Under the pieces are notes generated by a model. It saw nothing but the letters and a program-made list of their open reading frames with translations. It did not search any database and was not told the DNA's origin. Both the position numbers and the translations under genes were made by a program. Positions 8,694-18,104 of a stretch of DNA of 64,000 bases are shown here, piece by piece. How positions within the stretch are numbered: position 1 is the stretch's first letter; the number at the start of each line of letters is the position of its first letter. This DNA is from Giardia muris (Eukaryota; Fornicata; Diplomonadida; Hexamitidae): NCBI GenBank assembly GCA_006247105.1, contig CM016925.1, forward strand, positions 248,001 through 312,000. Direction: 5' to 3'.

Positions 8694-11600
8694 ATGCTGC
8701 TTTCGGATACTGCACAAGCTCTGTTCAAGGACGTCTCCCTCCTTGGCCAGGGCCCGGGGAGTACGTGCTTTATGGCGCGGTGCGTTGAAGACGGGTGCGA
8801 GGTCGTCGTTAAGGAGATAGACCTCTCAGCGATTGGTTCTGAGCACGCCCAAGCGTATATGTCAGGGATCAAGGAACTTCGCACCATCAAGGCCGATAGT
8901 CTGGTAAGCGTCCGTGATGTCCTTGTGGATTCTCAGCTAGACTTTATCTATATCACCCTAGAATACTGTTCAGGAGGTTCTCTCCAAGGGCTCATACGCC
9001 AGTCTCGGAAGACCCGTTGCCCGATACCCGAGGAGCATATTTTGGCGATCCTAGCCGGCATTCTTGAGGCGGATCGCGCCCTTCCTGCGAGCGTGGAGAC
9101 CCTCTCAGCCTTAAAACCCTCTAATGTTCTTATTGATGACAGAGGGAGGATCAAGTTAGCAGAAGGGACTAGGGCCAAAGACTCTTGTGAGGTAGCTGCA
9201 TTACTATTCGAGTTGTGTACCCTCGTTCCATATTGTCCTGCAACCGATATAGCTCATCTAGAGGAAGAGCTGCGAGTTTATTCCCCAGCCCTTTGTGAGT
9301 ACGTCCGTCGGTGCTTAACACTTCCCCAACCCATCTCAGAACTTGCAGACATGACGTACATCGCGTTCCCAGGGTTCTCTTCGGTTTGTCCGGTTATTTG
9401 CCCCACCGTAGTCTCAGCTCTAGATAGTTCCCTTATTCAAAGCATTGATGACTCCGACCATACTCCCCTGATGCGGGCCGTCATTCAAATTCGTCACAAA
9501 GAGGTACAGCAATACACCCAGTATGCTCGAAGAGCGACTGCACAGGGTGAGACGGCCCTTATGATGGCTGCAGCCCGAGGTTTTTCCGACGCCGTTGCTA
9601 TTCTATTGAAACAAGAGGCACAGATGTACGACTCCGCAGGTAGGACGGCGCTTATGTACGCCGCAGAGGCTGATAGCGCTGGGTGCGTTGGGCTCCTTCT
9701 TCCGTTCGAGAAAGGTATGACTAACCAGATTGGCCAAACCGCTCTGATCATTGCCGCTGTGAGCGGGTCTGAAAGCTGCATCTATATGTTGAAGTCGGAA
9801 GAAGCTGGGATTTGCGACGCAGGAGGGATGACCGCACTAATGTATGCGGCCTTCCATGGTAATACCAACTGTGTTCAGCTTTTACTCAGTGTCGAGCAAG
9901 GCCAACAGACTACAGAAGGGGAAACAGCTCTCATGAGTGCCGTCCGCTTCAATCAGGTCGAATGCGTTAAGATCTTGGCACCAGCAGAGGCCAAGGTCCG
10001 GCTTCCCGATGGTAGGACCGCCTCCGCACTGGCAATAGAGGTTAATGCCCTCGAGTGTCTCGATGTTCTGCTGGAGTATGAGGCTACAAAGCCGGCGGAA
10101 CGGAAGGAGCTCATCCGCCGTGCTTTCACTATGCAGAATCGCGCCGCATATGAGCTTATTGAGAACCATGCATACCGGGATAAGGGTGAGCTTGGCCTTA
10201 GCCTCTGGGCGCCCACACATCGCCTGACGACGCCAAGCGACCTGATGCTTGCCGCGCAGAGCGGAGATCTTGACGGTGTCCGTCTACATGGCAAGCAGGC
10301 GCGTCGGATGCTCTCCGATGGGTTCACGGCCTTGATGTACGCGGCAGCCAACGGGCATACAGCATGCGTCCCCTTACTCGTAAGCGAATCGAATATGGGC
10401 TGTGAGGGTCAGGAGACGGCGCTCACCCTGGCCATGCGGAACCATCACGAGGCCTGCGCAGAAGAGCTCTATTGGTTAGAAAGACATTGTGCCCGAGTCA
10501 CACCATTGATGTGGGCCGCATATACCGGGGATCTTGCAGCTTTGAATCACTTACTGGACTACGCACGTGTACGTACGTGTACAGGCATGACGGCATTAAT
10601 GTATGCCGCCTTACAGGGGCATACGGGATGTGTCCAGGTCCTTGCTCAATATGAGCTTCGAATGCGTGATAATAACGGGTGGACCGCCCTGATGCATACC
10701 TCGACAACCGGTTCATCGTCATGCGTCTGCTTGCTCCTAGAGGAGGCCCGGATCACCTCATTGGAAGGGAAGTCCGCCCTTATGTATGCGATCCAGGCAC
10801 GCCATTTTGCCTGTGTAGACGAACTAATCGCAGCCGAGGCGCGGATTAGTGATGCCTTAGGGATGACCGCCCTGATGTACGCCGCCAAGGCCTGTGACGT
10901 CGCCGCGGTTCACATCTTAGCGGAGCATGAGAGTGGGATGCTTGATAGGAATGAGAGGACGGCACTCATCTTTGCGGTTGGGGCTGGGAACGAGGAGTGT
11001 GTCGAGGCACTCATCGGTGAGGCCGATATCATAGCCGTCAATGGGACGACTGCACTAGCCTGCGCAATGCGGCATGGTAACCCTGGGCTCGTGCGCATTC
11101 TCTCACAGAGAGAACGTGGCTGTATAGGGCTTACACCCCTGATGATCGCTGCCGCGCTTGGGAACGTTGAAAAGTGCCAAAACTCCTTAGAAGGGTTGCA
11201 GACCGCCGACCTTCAAGGAATGACAGCCCTCATGTACGCGGCTCTAGCTTGCGCACCCGACTGCGTCTCGCTTCTCCTGGAGGAGGCCGGACGCATCAAT
11301 AATGCTGCGGAAACCGCGCTCATCTTAGCCATAAAGCAGAGATCTGCGCCTTGCATCGCGCTGCTGGCTCCTGACGAGGCAAGTGTTATCCCTTCATCGG
11401 GTCTTCCCGCCATCGTCCATGCGATTCAACTCGACTGTACGGATGGCATTATGTATCTACTAGACTACGAGTCTGAGGCAGGGTTTCCGAATGGTGGAAG
11501 AATTCTCGAGACGATCGCCGAAACCGGGAAGACCGACTGCCTGAGTTTGCTCGCCGACTTCTGTCTCCAACGTCACGTTGCGATTTGCAACGTATTCCGC

Positions 11601-12878
11601 ATGCCAAAGAAGGTCTTGGAGGTTTCGACCGCTCTGATCGCATCTGCGGCCTCCGGTGATGTGCTTAAGGTACAACAGAACTTATCACTGGCTGGATGCA
11701 TTCGAGCAGGCCACCCGAACTCTGGAGGTGGTACCGCTCTTCACCAAGCCGTTCTACATGGTCACACAGCATGCGTCGAGCTTCTCCTTTGCGAAGCCGG
11801 GATTCTGACCGACACGGGCACTTCCGCGCTTCAGGAAGCCATTAGACTCGGAAACAGCGCCCTTATCCGACTACTCCTACCCTTTGAGGCCGGAATCAAT
11901 GGGCTTACCTACCTCATGTGTGCCGCAACGATGGGAGACCTCGCAATGTGCATTGATGTTCTTGACCAACGTTGCGCCCAGGACGACACTGGATGGACAG
12001 CCCTCATGTATGCTGCGAAGAATGGCCATGCAGACGTCTGTCTAGCCCTCATGGATGAGGCCGGATTGATGGCACAGAACAATCGGACTGCTCTCATGGA
12101 AGCAATCGTTAATGGACACGAGGAGGTGGCTCAGATCCTCATCCCCGCGGAGGCCTGTCGAGAAGATGCTCACGGATGGACGGCAATGATGCTCGCAGCC
12201 TCGAAAGGCGAGGAGGGAATCGTTCGTGCTCTTGCATCCCGAGAAGCTCGTTTTCAGACTGAAACGGGCCTCACTGCCCTCATGATAGCAACTCAGTTTA
12301 ATAGGCTCGAATGTATCGACGTTCTAATGAGCTATGAGCAAGGAATTCGGGACGCACGAGGCTGGACAGCTCTGATGCATGCAGCTCATCGCGGAAACAT
12401 GGAGGCGGTAGCCCTCTTGCAGAGTGAGCTCCAGATTCGCAACGCAGCGGGCCAACTCGCCGCCCAGGTGGCAACGGAGGCGGGTCACCTCGAGATCGCG
12501 AATTTCTTGACCAGCCGCGAAGCGGCAATGCTTGGAATGACCGACCTTATGCGGGCCTCCCTTCAGAACAAACCCGACGACGTGGCGATGCTCCGTGGGC
12601 TTCTAGGAAAGATGCAGGACAGTAGTTGTCGAACAGCAATCATGTATGCAGCCACTTTTGGACATCTCAAGTGTCTCGAACTGCTTGATGATGAACTTGG
12701 ACTTCGAGATGGACAAGGCCAGACGCCACTGATGCATGCCGTTCTGGGTCGCTCTCTTGCGTGTAGCCTCCCGCTTATTGCCACTCAGGCGGATGCTCGA
12801 GCAAACAATGGAAAGACGGCTCTCGACCTTGCTAAGGAAAGGGGTGACGACGCGATTATAGCTGCTCTTCAACAGTGA
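8694..12878 (+). CDS. Ankyrin-repeat protein with N-terminal NEK-like pseudokinase, 1394 aa
   Basis: Residues 1-200 are a degenerate protein kinase domain. Gly-rich loop remnants (LLGQGPGST) and the ATP-anchoring Lys40 (VVVKEID) are present, but the HRD motif is replaced by LSA before LKPSNVL (residues 138-145) and the DFG motif by AEG (156-158). An activation loop and APE motif are missing, so it is very unlikely to be catalytic. From about residue 250 to the end it consists of about 30 ankyrin repeats with the recurrent core TALMYAAxxGHxxCVxLL. This architecture matches the large Giardia NEK/ankyrin and Protein 21.1 families. The reading frame is open further upstream into the previous gene, but the ATG at 8694 follows an A run and is the sensible start. 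A scaffold role at cytoskeletal structures is inference from the family. Confidence 0.93.
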   Translation: MLLSDTAQALFKDVSLLGQGPGSTCFMARCVEDGCEVVVKEIDLSAIGSEHAQAYMSGIKELRTIKADSLVSVRDVLVDSQLDFIYITLEYCSGGSLQGLIRQSRKTRCPIPEEHILAILAGILEADRALPASVETLSALKPSNVLIDDRGRIKLAEGTRAKDSCEVAALLFELCTLVPYCPATDIAHLEEELRVYSPALCEYVRRCLTLPQPISELADMTYIAFPGFSSVCPVICPTVVSALDSSLIQSIDDSDHTPLMRAVIQIRHKEVQQYTQYARRATAQGETALMMAAARGFSDAVAILLKQEAQMYDSAGRTALMYAAEADSAGCVGLLLPFEKGMTNQIGQTALIIAAVSGSESCIYMLKSEEAGICDAGGMTALMYAAFHGNTNCVQLLLSVEQGQQTTEGETALMSAVRFNQVECVKILAPAEAKVRLPDGRTASALAIEVNALECLDVLLEYEATKPAERKELIRRAFTMQNRAAYELIENHAYRDKGELGLSLWAPTHRLTTPSDLMLAAQSGDLDGVRLHGKQARRMLSDGFTALMYAAANGHTACVPLLVSESNMGCEGQETALTLAMRNHHEACAEELYWLERHCARVTPLMWAAYTGDLAALNHLLDYARVRTCTGMTALMYAALQGHTGCVQVLAQYELRMRDNNGWTALMHTSTTGSSSCVCLLLEEARITSLEGKSALMYAIQARHFACVDELIAAEARISDALGMTALMYAAKACDVAAVHILAEHESGMLDRNERTALIFAVGAGNEECVEALIGEADIIAVNGTTALACAMRHGNPGLVRILSQRERGCIGLTPLMIAAALGNVEKCQNSLEGLQTADLQGMTALMYAALACAPDCVSLLLEEAGRINNAAETALILAIKQRSAPCIALLAPDEASVIPSSGLPAIVHAIQLDCTDGIMYLLDYESEAGFPNGGRILETIAETGKTDCLSLLADFCLQRHVAICNVFRMPKKVLEVSTALIASAASGDVLKVQQNLSLAGCIRAGHPNSGGGTALHQAVLHGHTACVELLLCEAGILTDTGTSALQEAIRLGNSALIRLLLPFEAGINGLTYLMCAATMGDLAMCIDVLDQRCAQDDTGWTALMYAAKNGHADVCLALMDEAGLMAQNNRTALMEAIVNGHEEVAQILIPAEACREDAHGWTAMMLAASKGEEGIVRALASREARFQTETGLTALMIATQFNRLECIDVLMSYEQGIRDARGWTALMHAAHRGNMEAVALLQSELQIRNAAGQLAAQVATEAGHLEIANFLTSREAAMLGMTDLMRASLQNKPDDVAMLRGLLGKMQDSSCRTAIMYAATFGHLKCLELLDDELGLRDGQGQTPLMHAVLGRSLACSLPLIATQADARANNGKTALDLAKERGDDAIIAALQQ

Positions 12879-12880
12879 AC
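12874..12880 (+). terminator. AGTGAAC polyadenylation-type signal at stop codon
   Basis: AGTGAAC contains the TGA stop of the ankyrin pseudokinase gene (12876-12878). The convergent Nuf2-like gene ends at 12898, leaving 19 bp between the coding regions. Confidence 0.55.
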
Positions 12881-12897
12881 ACCCTAGAGGCTAGGGG

Positions 12898-14298
12898 CTA
12901 GACCGGCCTCCGTAGTTCTTGCATCAAGAGGCTTACTTGCCTACTAAAAAGATCAAAGAGCGTCTGAGTGGGCCCAACGATTCCCGCAACCTTTTGCTCA
13001 TGGGCTGAAATTAGCTGAGCCTCACGAGCCTCAAGCTTAGACAACTCTCCGTAAACTGCGTCACGCTTCTGGATGATGCTTTGGCGTTTCCCAATGAGTT
13101 CGTCACGTTCCGCCACAAGCCGCGCATAATGTCGGCTGGCAGCAGTATCGTCTGCTGACACCCCGACCTGGCCATTAGCATCGTAGTTATGGATCTCATT
13201 ACGTAATGCCTCAATGCGTCCTCGAAGGTGCTTTGTCTCCTGCTCTTTCGCATCATTATCTCCTCTCAGCTCCTCAACGCCCTTCTGTCGAGCCTCCAGA
13301 TCCCCTGCCGCCTCGTCATACTGCGCAACAAGATCTATCAACGTACTGATATCTCCAAGGGTCATCTCGAGAGAACGAATCTTGCTGTCACTTTGCATAA
13401 TCGTTCGGTTGAGCTCCTCGTAACGCTGCTGGTTCTCCTTGAGGACCTTTTCAACCGCCTCACACTGAGCCTCGAGAGCATCGCTATCCTCCTTGGTAAT
13501 GAGGCGCTCCCGCAATTGAGCGATCTCTGCGTGAGTCTGATCGATACTATATCGTAACCGCTCCACCCGATCCTTCAGATACTGTAGTTCTGCAAGGCAC
13601 TTCTTCTGCTCGGCGTCCAAAGAGTCTTGGACGTGCAACGCCTCGTGGTATGCTGCGACAGCCTCCTTCGTCTCTTCGGTGAACCGCCCCATCATTCCGT
13701 TGACTGCCGCTTGCGACGAGCTCAGCATATCAACAATCAACTGAAGACTGCGCGCAGACTCTGTCAAATCTGCCATCTGCTTTCGTGTCTCGGATAGTTC
13801 GTCCAGCTTCGTCTGAAAGTCCCCGACCACCATCCCCTTGAAGCGCAGGAAGTTGGTCAGAGCGGAGATTGTCACCTGGAAGCGCGCCTTGCAATGGGCC
13901 ATGTCCGTCACAGGGCTGATGTCTGCTTGGACGAGGGAGTCGTAATCACATGCGCTCAGAAGCTTTTGATAAAGAGCCAGCTGGGTATAGGTTGGAAGTA
14001 GAGGGGATGGATCAAATGAAGCTCCAGCGTATATGTCTGCAACTCGATCTGCAAGAGCTCTTCCAACCGAATCCGGGGTAGGAAGCTCGAAGTCCTCGTA
14101 GAAAAGCCGAAAGATTGTCCTAACAGAGTCTGCAGGCAATACGATTCCAATGGGCTTTCCAGTCCGCTGACTAAGAATTCGATGTGCATCTCCGGGATAG
14201 AGCTGCATATCCGCAAGGATCGTGTAGAGCTCGTCCCAAGGAATCAGAGGAAAGTTCACGGGAGGGGGTTTCACCGCCTCAGAGCCCTTAGTCTGCAT
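12898..14298 (-). CDS. NUF2: Nuf2-like kinetochore protein (Ndc80 complex)
   Basis: This 466-residue protein has a globular N-terminus (about 1-150) followed by an almost continuous coiled coil (about 155-445). The N-terminal part resembles the calponin-homology head of Nuf2: an opening IPWDELYTILADM block, the segment DSVRTIFRLFYEDF, and the closing block ISALTNFLRFKG that corresponds to the conserved sequence before the Nuf2 coiled coil. Nuf2 pairs with Ndc80 in the outer kinetochore and binds spindle microtubules. Length agrees with the family (about 430-470). The start ATG follows an A-rich stretch and lies inside the last codons of the upstream protease gene, an 11-nt same-strand overlap. 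The main alternative is a generic CH-head coiled-coil protein such as an IFT subunit. Confidence 0.85.
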   Translation of the reverse strand: MQTKGSEAVKPPPVNFPLIPWDELYTILADMQLYPGDAHRILSQRTGKPIGIVLPADSVRTIFRLFYEDFELPTPDSVGRALADRVADIYAGASFDPSPLLPTYTQLALYQKLLSACDYDSLVQADISPVTDMAHCKARFQVTISALTNFLRFKGMVVGDFQTKLDELSETRKQMADLTESARSLQLIVDMLSSSQAAVNGMMGRFTEETKEAVAAYHEALHVQDSLDAEQKKCLAELQYLKDRVERLRYSIDQTHAEIAQLRERLITKEDSDALEAQCEAVEKVLKENQQRYEELNRTIMQSDSKIRSLEMTLGDISTLIDLVAQYDEAAGDLEARQKGVEELRGDNDAKEQETKHLRGRIEALRNEIHNYDANGQVGVSADDTAASRHYARLVAERDELIGKRQSIIQKRDAVYGELSKLEAREAQLISAHEQKVAGIVGPTQTLFDLFSRQVSLLMQELRRPV

Positions 14299-16045
14299 CG
14301 TATTTTCTTCTGAAGTAAGTGTGTTTACCCTTATGGTTCCGTTTGAACCGCATGGTGTGACCCTCCTTCCAAGCCTGGGCCTTCTTCTTGCGGCGCATAT
14401 CTATTTTCTCCTGACGTGCTTGGCGATTGGCATCGTGGTCCTTCCTAGTCTTCCGCCGACGTCCACGATCTATGTCTGCGTCCATGTCATCCGGCTGTGC
14501 ATGCAATAAAGGGCTGGTTAGAGAGAGTTTTCCTCCTGGTAAACGCTCGGCTTGCACCTCAGCTGGTAACTCTCCCCAAACTTCTGGAACTTCTGTCTGG
14601 TTTGAAAGAGAAGGAGGTGAAAGCCTTATGGGTCGTGAAGTGCAGGGGGCATTCGGAATCGTTTGATCCTCTTCAGGAGAAGCTTCGTCTTCTCGTATCA
14701 GACCAGATTTCAATTCAACCTCCTTTTTTTCTGCGCGATAGTCATCAACGTTGGGAGACTCTCCTTGGGCCAAGCACTCGAGACCGGAGTTCTGGGGCGC
14801 AAGCGAGGCCGACAAATGCTCATAGACGACGAAATATGCATCTTCTCCACGAGTCACCTCTTGGGACGAACTCACAGTTATCGTCGCGTCGTCTGCCATG
14901 AACCACGTGTGAGAGTGGGGACTACGGAGCAAGGCCGTATAATGTCCGGACGACTGCGTCAGGCCATGGTGACGGATGACAGCAACAAGGTTGTGAGTGG
15001 CATTCTTAATTGGTTCCGGAAGCACTGGAGACGAGCGGGCGCTCTTCTGGCGCTTCTCCACCTCCAAAAGGGCCTTGACCGTCTCCTCTGTTATACCCAT
15101 GGATAAGTCGAGCTGAAGCGGTAACGAGCAAGGTACGTTCTGCTTCATCCCGTCGAGTGTCCAACGGCTAAGCGCAAAGAGCACCACGCGTGGCGTGTTG
15201 CAGATGTGCTGACGCATCGTTATAGACGCTCCCGGGCCACAACTCTTACAAGTATAGTCCTGGATCTGGGTGCTCTTCAAATGCCTTCGGAGCGCCGCCC
15301 CAAGCGATGATGCGGCGTGGAGGTGCAGTATCCGCGTGATAGCATAAGAACGGCTCATACTCTTACAACGACAGCACGAAATTGTCGTGCACTGCGCCTG
15401 GCCAAAGAGCTGGTCAATCGCCGTTGTATCAGAGTCCGGAGGCATCAAACCCGTAAGCTTCGAGGCGGCAAGTTCAGCGGCGCTAAGCTTGTCGAGCAAC
15501 AGTATAAGGAGCTCACAAGAGTCTCCCATGGCGTGCCGAGACATCTTGAAGCGCGGCAGCTGCTGGATAAGCTCCTCTGGGTGGAAGCATCGCTCATTCC
15601 GGAGACGATCAAACAACTTGAAGATGGCTCGTGAGAGCTGGTCCTTCTCGAGTAGGTGACGATACTGCGATGAGTAGATGAGCTTCGAGGCGTAGATACT
15701 GCCCTGGAGCGCGCGGATGCAAGCGTTGACATAGCATGTGACTCCATGATTCTTGAGGGAACAGAAACTCTTTGGGAGACTCAGACCCCCTGTAGTCGCC
15801 TCATGTACCAGGTCCGGGTCTGTGATGTAGCAGCCGGGTCGAGGCATGTCAGCATGCTCGTTGATCGAAGAGGGGGTAAAGACATCTTTTAAGCTCACCA
15901 CATCTTTGCGATAGAACCCGCTTCCAAGGACCATATCTCCCGGAATACTCTTCTCAACGAAGCGAAGCCTCCGTGGGCTGAATAGTCGGCGCCTCGCGGC
16001 TTCAGAATGTGTTCCCGACGCACCCAAGACGTTGTGGGGTGACAT
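14288..16045 (-). CDS. Ubiquitin-specific protease (peptidase family C19)
   Basis: This 585-residue protein carries the USP catalytic boxes. The Cys box is SLKNHGVTCYVNACIRAL with nucleophile Cys104, and the His box is SSGHYTALL with His368, followed by WFMADDATI with the triad Asp at 385 and AYFVVYEHL. Two CxxC pairs (CCRC near 224-227, CKSC near 266-269) fit the zinc-binding finger. It would cleave ubiquitin from protein conjugates. The last 60 residues are extremely Lys/Arg-rich and could drive nuclear or nucleolar targeting. The start at 16045 has an A-rich context (AATAAATGAA). The 3' end overlaps the Nuf2-like gene by 11 nt in a different frame. Confidence 0.95.
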   Translation of the reverse strand: MSPHNVLGASGTHSEAARRRLFSPRRLRFVEKSIPGDMVLGSGFYRKDVVSLKDVFTPSSINEHADMPRPGCYITDPDLVHEATTGGLSLPKSFCSLKNHGVTCYVNACIRALQGSIYASKLIYSSQYRHLLEKDQLSRAIFKLFDRLRNERCFHPEELIQQLPRFKMSRHAMGDSCELLILLLDKLSAAELAASKLTGLMPPDSDTTAIDQLFGQAQCTTISCCRCKSMSRSYAITRILHLHAASSLGAALRRHLKSTQIQDYTCKSCGPGASITMRQHICNTPRVVLFALSRWTLDGMKQNVPCSLPLQLDLSMGITEETVKALLEVEKRQKSARSSPVLPEPIKNATHNLVAVIRHHGLTQSSGHYTALLRSPHSHTWFMADDATITVSSSQEVTRGEDAYFVVYEHLSASLAPQNSGLECLAQGESPNVDDYRAEKKEVELKSGLIREDEASPEEDQTIPNAPCTSRPIRLSPPSLSNQTEVPEVWGELPAEVQAERLPGGKLSLTSPLLHAQPDDMDADIDRGRRRKTRKDHDANRQARQEKIDMRRKKKAQAWKEGHTMRFKRNHKGKHTYFRRKYDAD

Positions 16046-16480
16046 TTCATTTATTCGCTTTCAACGATCTCAATTCCTCCCAGAGGCTAGGAAATGAGAG
16101 GGGACAATCATTATGCACCAGGCTACAGCGCTCGTCTGAGTACGAAGGGGCGGGCGCGCATAAAGGTGGACTTCCCTATCGTAAGGATCACATTGTCCAT
16201 CAAAGAAAAAATGTACATAAGATAAATTATCTCCAGATAAGTGGCCGCTTAGATCAAAAACGTGATACAACGCAGGTCGACCTAGTGAAGGAAAACCGTT
16301 CGATCATCGAAAATATTATGAAACTCGAAGAACTTAATAGCTCGGACGCTTCTCCAAAGGTCAACTCTTCGACGAGAGACAAAAAACTCTTTGAGGCTCC
16401 TATGGGGTCCGACATCAGTCATGGGGCAGAAGCATCTGACTCCCAGGAGCCTCCAGGGCCAAGGAGGCGTGGGACGACGA
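16046..16480. other. Intergenic stretch, no recognisable gene
   Basis: This stretch lies upstream of the protease gene start and before the VSP relic. It is less GC-rich than its surroundings. Several frames are open for short distances, but none gives a protein I recognise. Confidence 0.4.
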
Positions 16481-17130
16481 GAGGCATTGAGAGGGAGGTG
16501 TGCAAGACGAGTCGACAGTCCGTTGTTCCGGGGATTGGAGGTCTGCAAGGGGTGCAGAGAGACAGGCCAGACCCTTATCGATGGAGTGTGGAACCCCAGC
16601 AGAGGCGACAGACCACTGCACTGTCTTGGAGAGGACCTGCTCGGGCTGCAATGGAGGCAGTAGCACCTCCTTCCTGTTCAACGGGTGCTGCAACGCTCAG
16701 ACGCAGGAGATTGGAGGTAAGTCCTGCCAATCAGCAACTGGTGGTCTTTGTCAGTCGGCTAACAATGGATCCGCCCACATTCATCAAATAGACTCCACCT
16801 CTGCAGTGACACGACGAACGGAGAACTGCGACACCTGCGCATATGAAGCCCTGGTGGCCGTTCTGGAGAAGGCCTTACCTGCAAGACGTGTGCATCTGGC
16901 TTCTCGTCGACAACAAGTGCGTCTCCTGCACTGCCTCGACTGTTAATTATCCAGGGAATGTTCCGAGGTGTGGGCCTGCACCGTCTCCAGCAATGTCCTG
17001 ACCTGCTCCAAATGCATTCCCGGTATGCTGGGAGCTCCAAGACCTATCCTTCTGGCTGCAACCAGTGCTCTGAAAGGAGCGACGACTATGGAACTTCCAC
17101 GAAGTGCTCCTCAACACCCTGCCACTACCC
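16480..17130 (+). pseudogene. Decayed variant-specific surface protein (VSP) relic
   Basis: VSP-type sequence is visible in pieces spread over all three forward frames. Around 16530-16570 one frame reads VCKGCRETGQTLIDG; around 16640-16700 another reads CSGCNGGSSTSFLFNGCC, close to the CxGC..YFLFNGGCY block of the VSP at 55.5-57 kb; around 16870-16900 appears TCKTCASGFSS; around 16975-17030 appears ACTVSSNVLTCSKCIPGM. No single frame is long enough for a VSP, and no membrane anchor or GCRGK tail follows. I read this as a frameshifted fragment lacking both ends. Limits are approximate. Confidence 0.65.
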
Positions 17131-17154
17131 AGGAGAGATCACACCAGATCCCCA

Positions 17155-17546
17155 AGGCGGTTGACTCCCTTCATCGCCTCGACCTGAAGTCCGAAACATC
17201 CTCCAGACAGGAGCCTCGTCGGGGGTCTCGTTCTCGACAAGATGCACAGCTACATTCAGTCACGCTCCTACCGCGCCCCGGAGATCATCCTGGCGACGCC
17301 CTACGACACACGGGCCGCATCTGTGCCCTGATCGGTCCGATCTCCTAGGAGAAGGACGACAAGACGCCACAGAAGGGCCTTCTCGAGTACTGGCTCTTCG
17401 GAGAGCGGTGCTGTAACCTGACCGACGAGGAGGTTCTCTTTTCGGACTTCTGCCGTCAAGCACTCGTCATCGATCCGATCCGGCGTCCAACAGCCTCGAT
17501 GCTCCTCGAGCATCCCTTCATCACTGGCCTTGACAGCTTCATGTAG
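17155..17546 (+). pseudogene. 3' remnant of a DYRK-type protein kinase
   Basis: Kinase sequence is recognisable in fragments. At about 17160-17205 a frame reads SLHRLDLKSE, resembling a catalytic loop with its HRDLKPEN pattern altered. From 17242 another frame reads SYIQSRSYRAPEIILATPYDT, the DYRK/HIPK-type P+1 segment, before a TGA at 17329. From 17349 to the TAG at 17544-17546 a third piece ends with FSDFCRQALVIDPIRRPTAS and LLEHPFI, the usual kinase C-lobe end. The N-lobe and much of the C-lobe are missing, and in-frame stops at 17329 and 17346 break it. A polyadenylation-type heptamer follows directly. Confidence 0.75.
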
Positions 17547-17553
17547 AGTGAAT
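17547..17553 (+). terminator. AGTGAAT polyadenylation-type signal retained after kinase remnant
   Basis: AGTGAAT starts on the base after the TAG of the DYRK-type remnant, supporting 17546 as the natural 3' end of the former gene. Confidence 0.5.
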
Positions 17554-18104
17554 CTCTGGGCAGAGATCTAGTCGAGCTTGGGGACGGCCTTCAGAAGGCC
17601 TGGGTGTTCAGACTGCATCGGGATGGAGCAGGCGAGACGGTCCTCGTCACATTGGGCGCACTAGATCGAGGAGCAGACCTTCCGTCAGGGCATGCTCCTT
17701 GCAGTCTGTGTGGGGGCGAAGGAACACCACTCCGACCGTTCCGTCCGGCCCCTCACCCCGGACTCCAGCCAGGGATCTAGAGAGTGCACTGGGAAGGAGG
17801 GTGAGTCCAGTTCCCTGAGCCGGGAGGCCTCCCTCAGATCCCATTCCTTCGTGGTCGAGAAACATCCAGTCGGCCCTCCGGCATCCTGCCCCACAGGTCA
17901 AGGGGGACAGATGGCTGTCCTCTGGGACGTTCCGGAGGCTGCTGCTCGAGAGGAGGGCCTCCTCGGGGGCCTGGAGGTGATGACTGGGCCAGGCCTTCTG
18001 TACTCCCATTGGGGTCGGGGTCCGGGACCGAGGATGAGTGGGATGACTGATTCTGGAAGAGGGAGGGAGTCTGATCGGAAGGTGGACATTCGAGACTCAA
18101 AAAG
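17554..18104. other. Intergenic stretch without recognisable gene
   Basis: About 550 GC-rich bases between the kinase remnant and the ankyrin/NEK gene. Short frames are open on both strands, but I see no family motif. The last 30 bases (GTGGACATT then TCAAAAAGATGTC) resemble the sequence just upstream of the paralogous start at 63072, so the core promoter of this family sits here. Confidence 0.4.
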
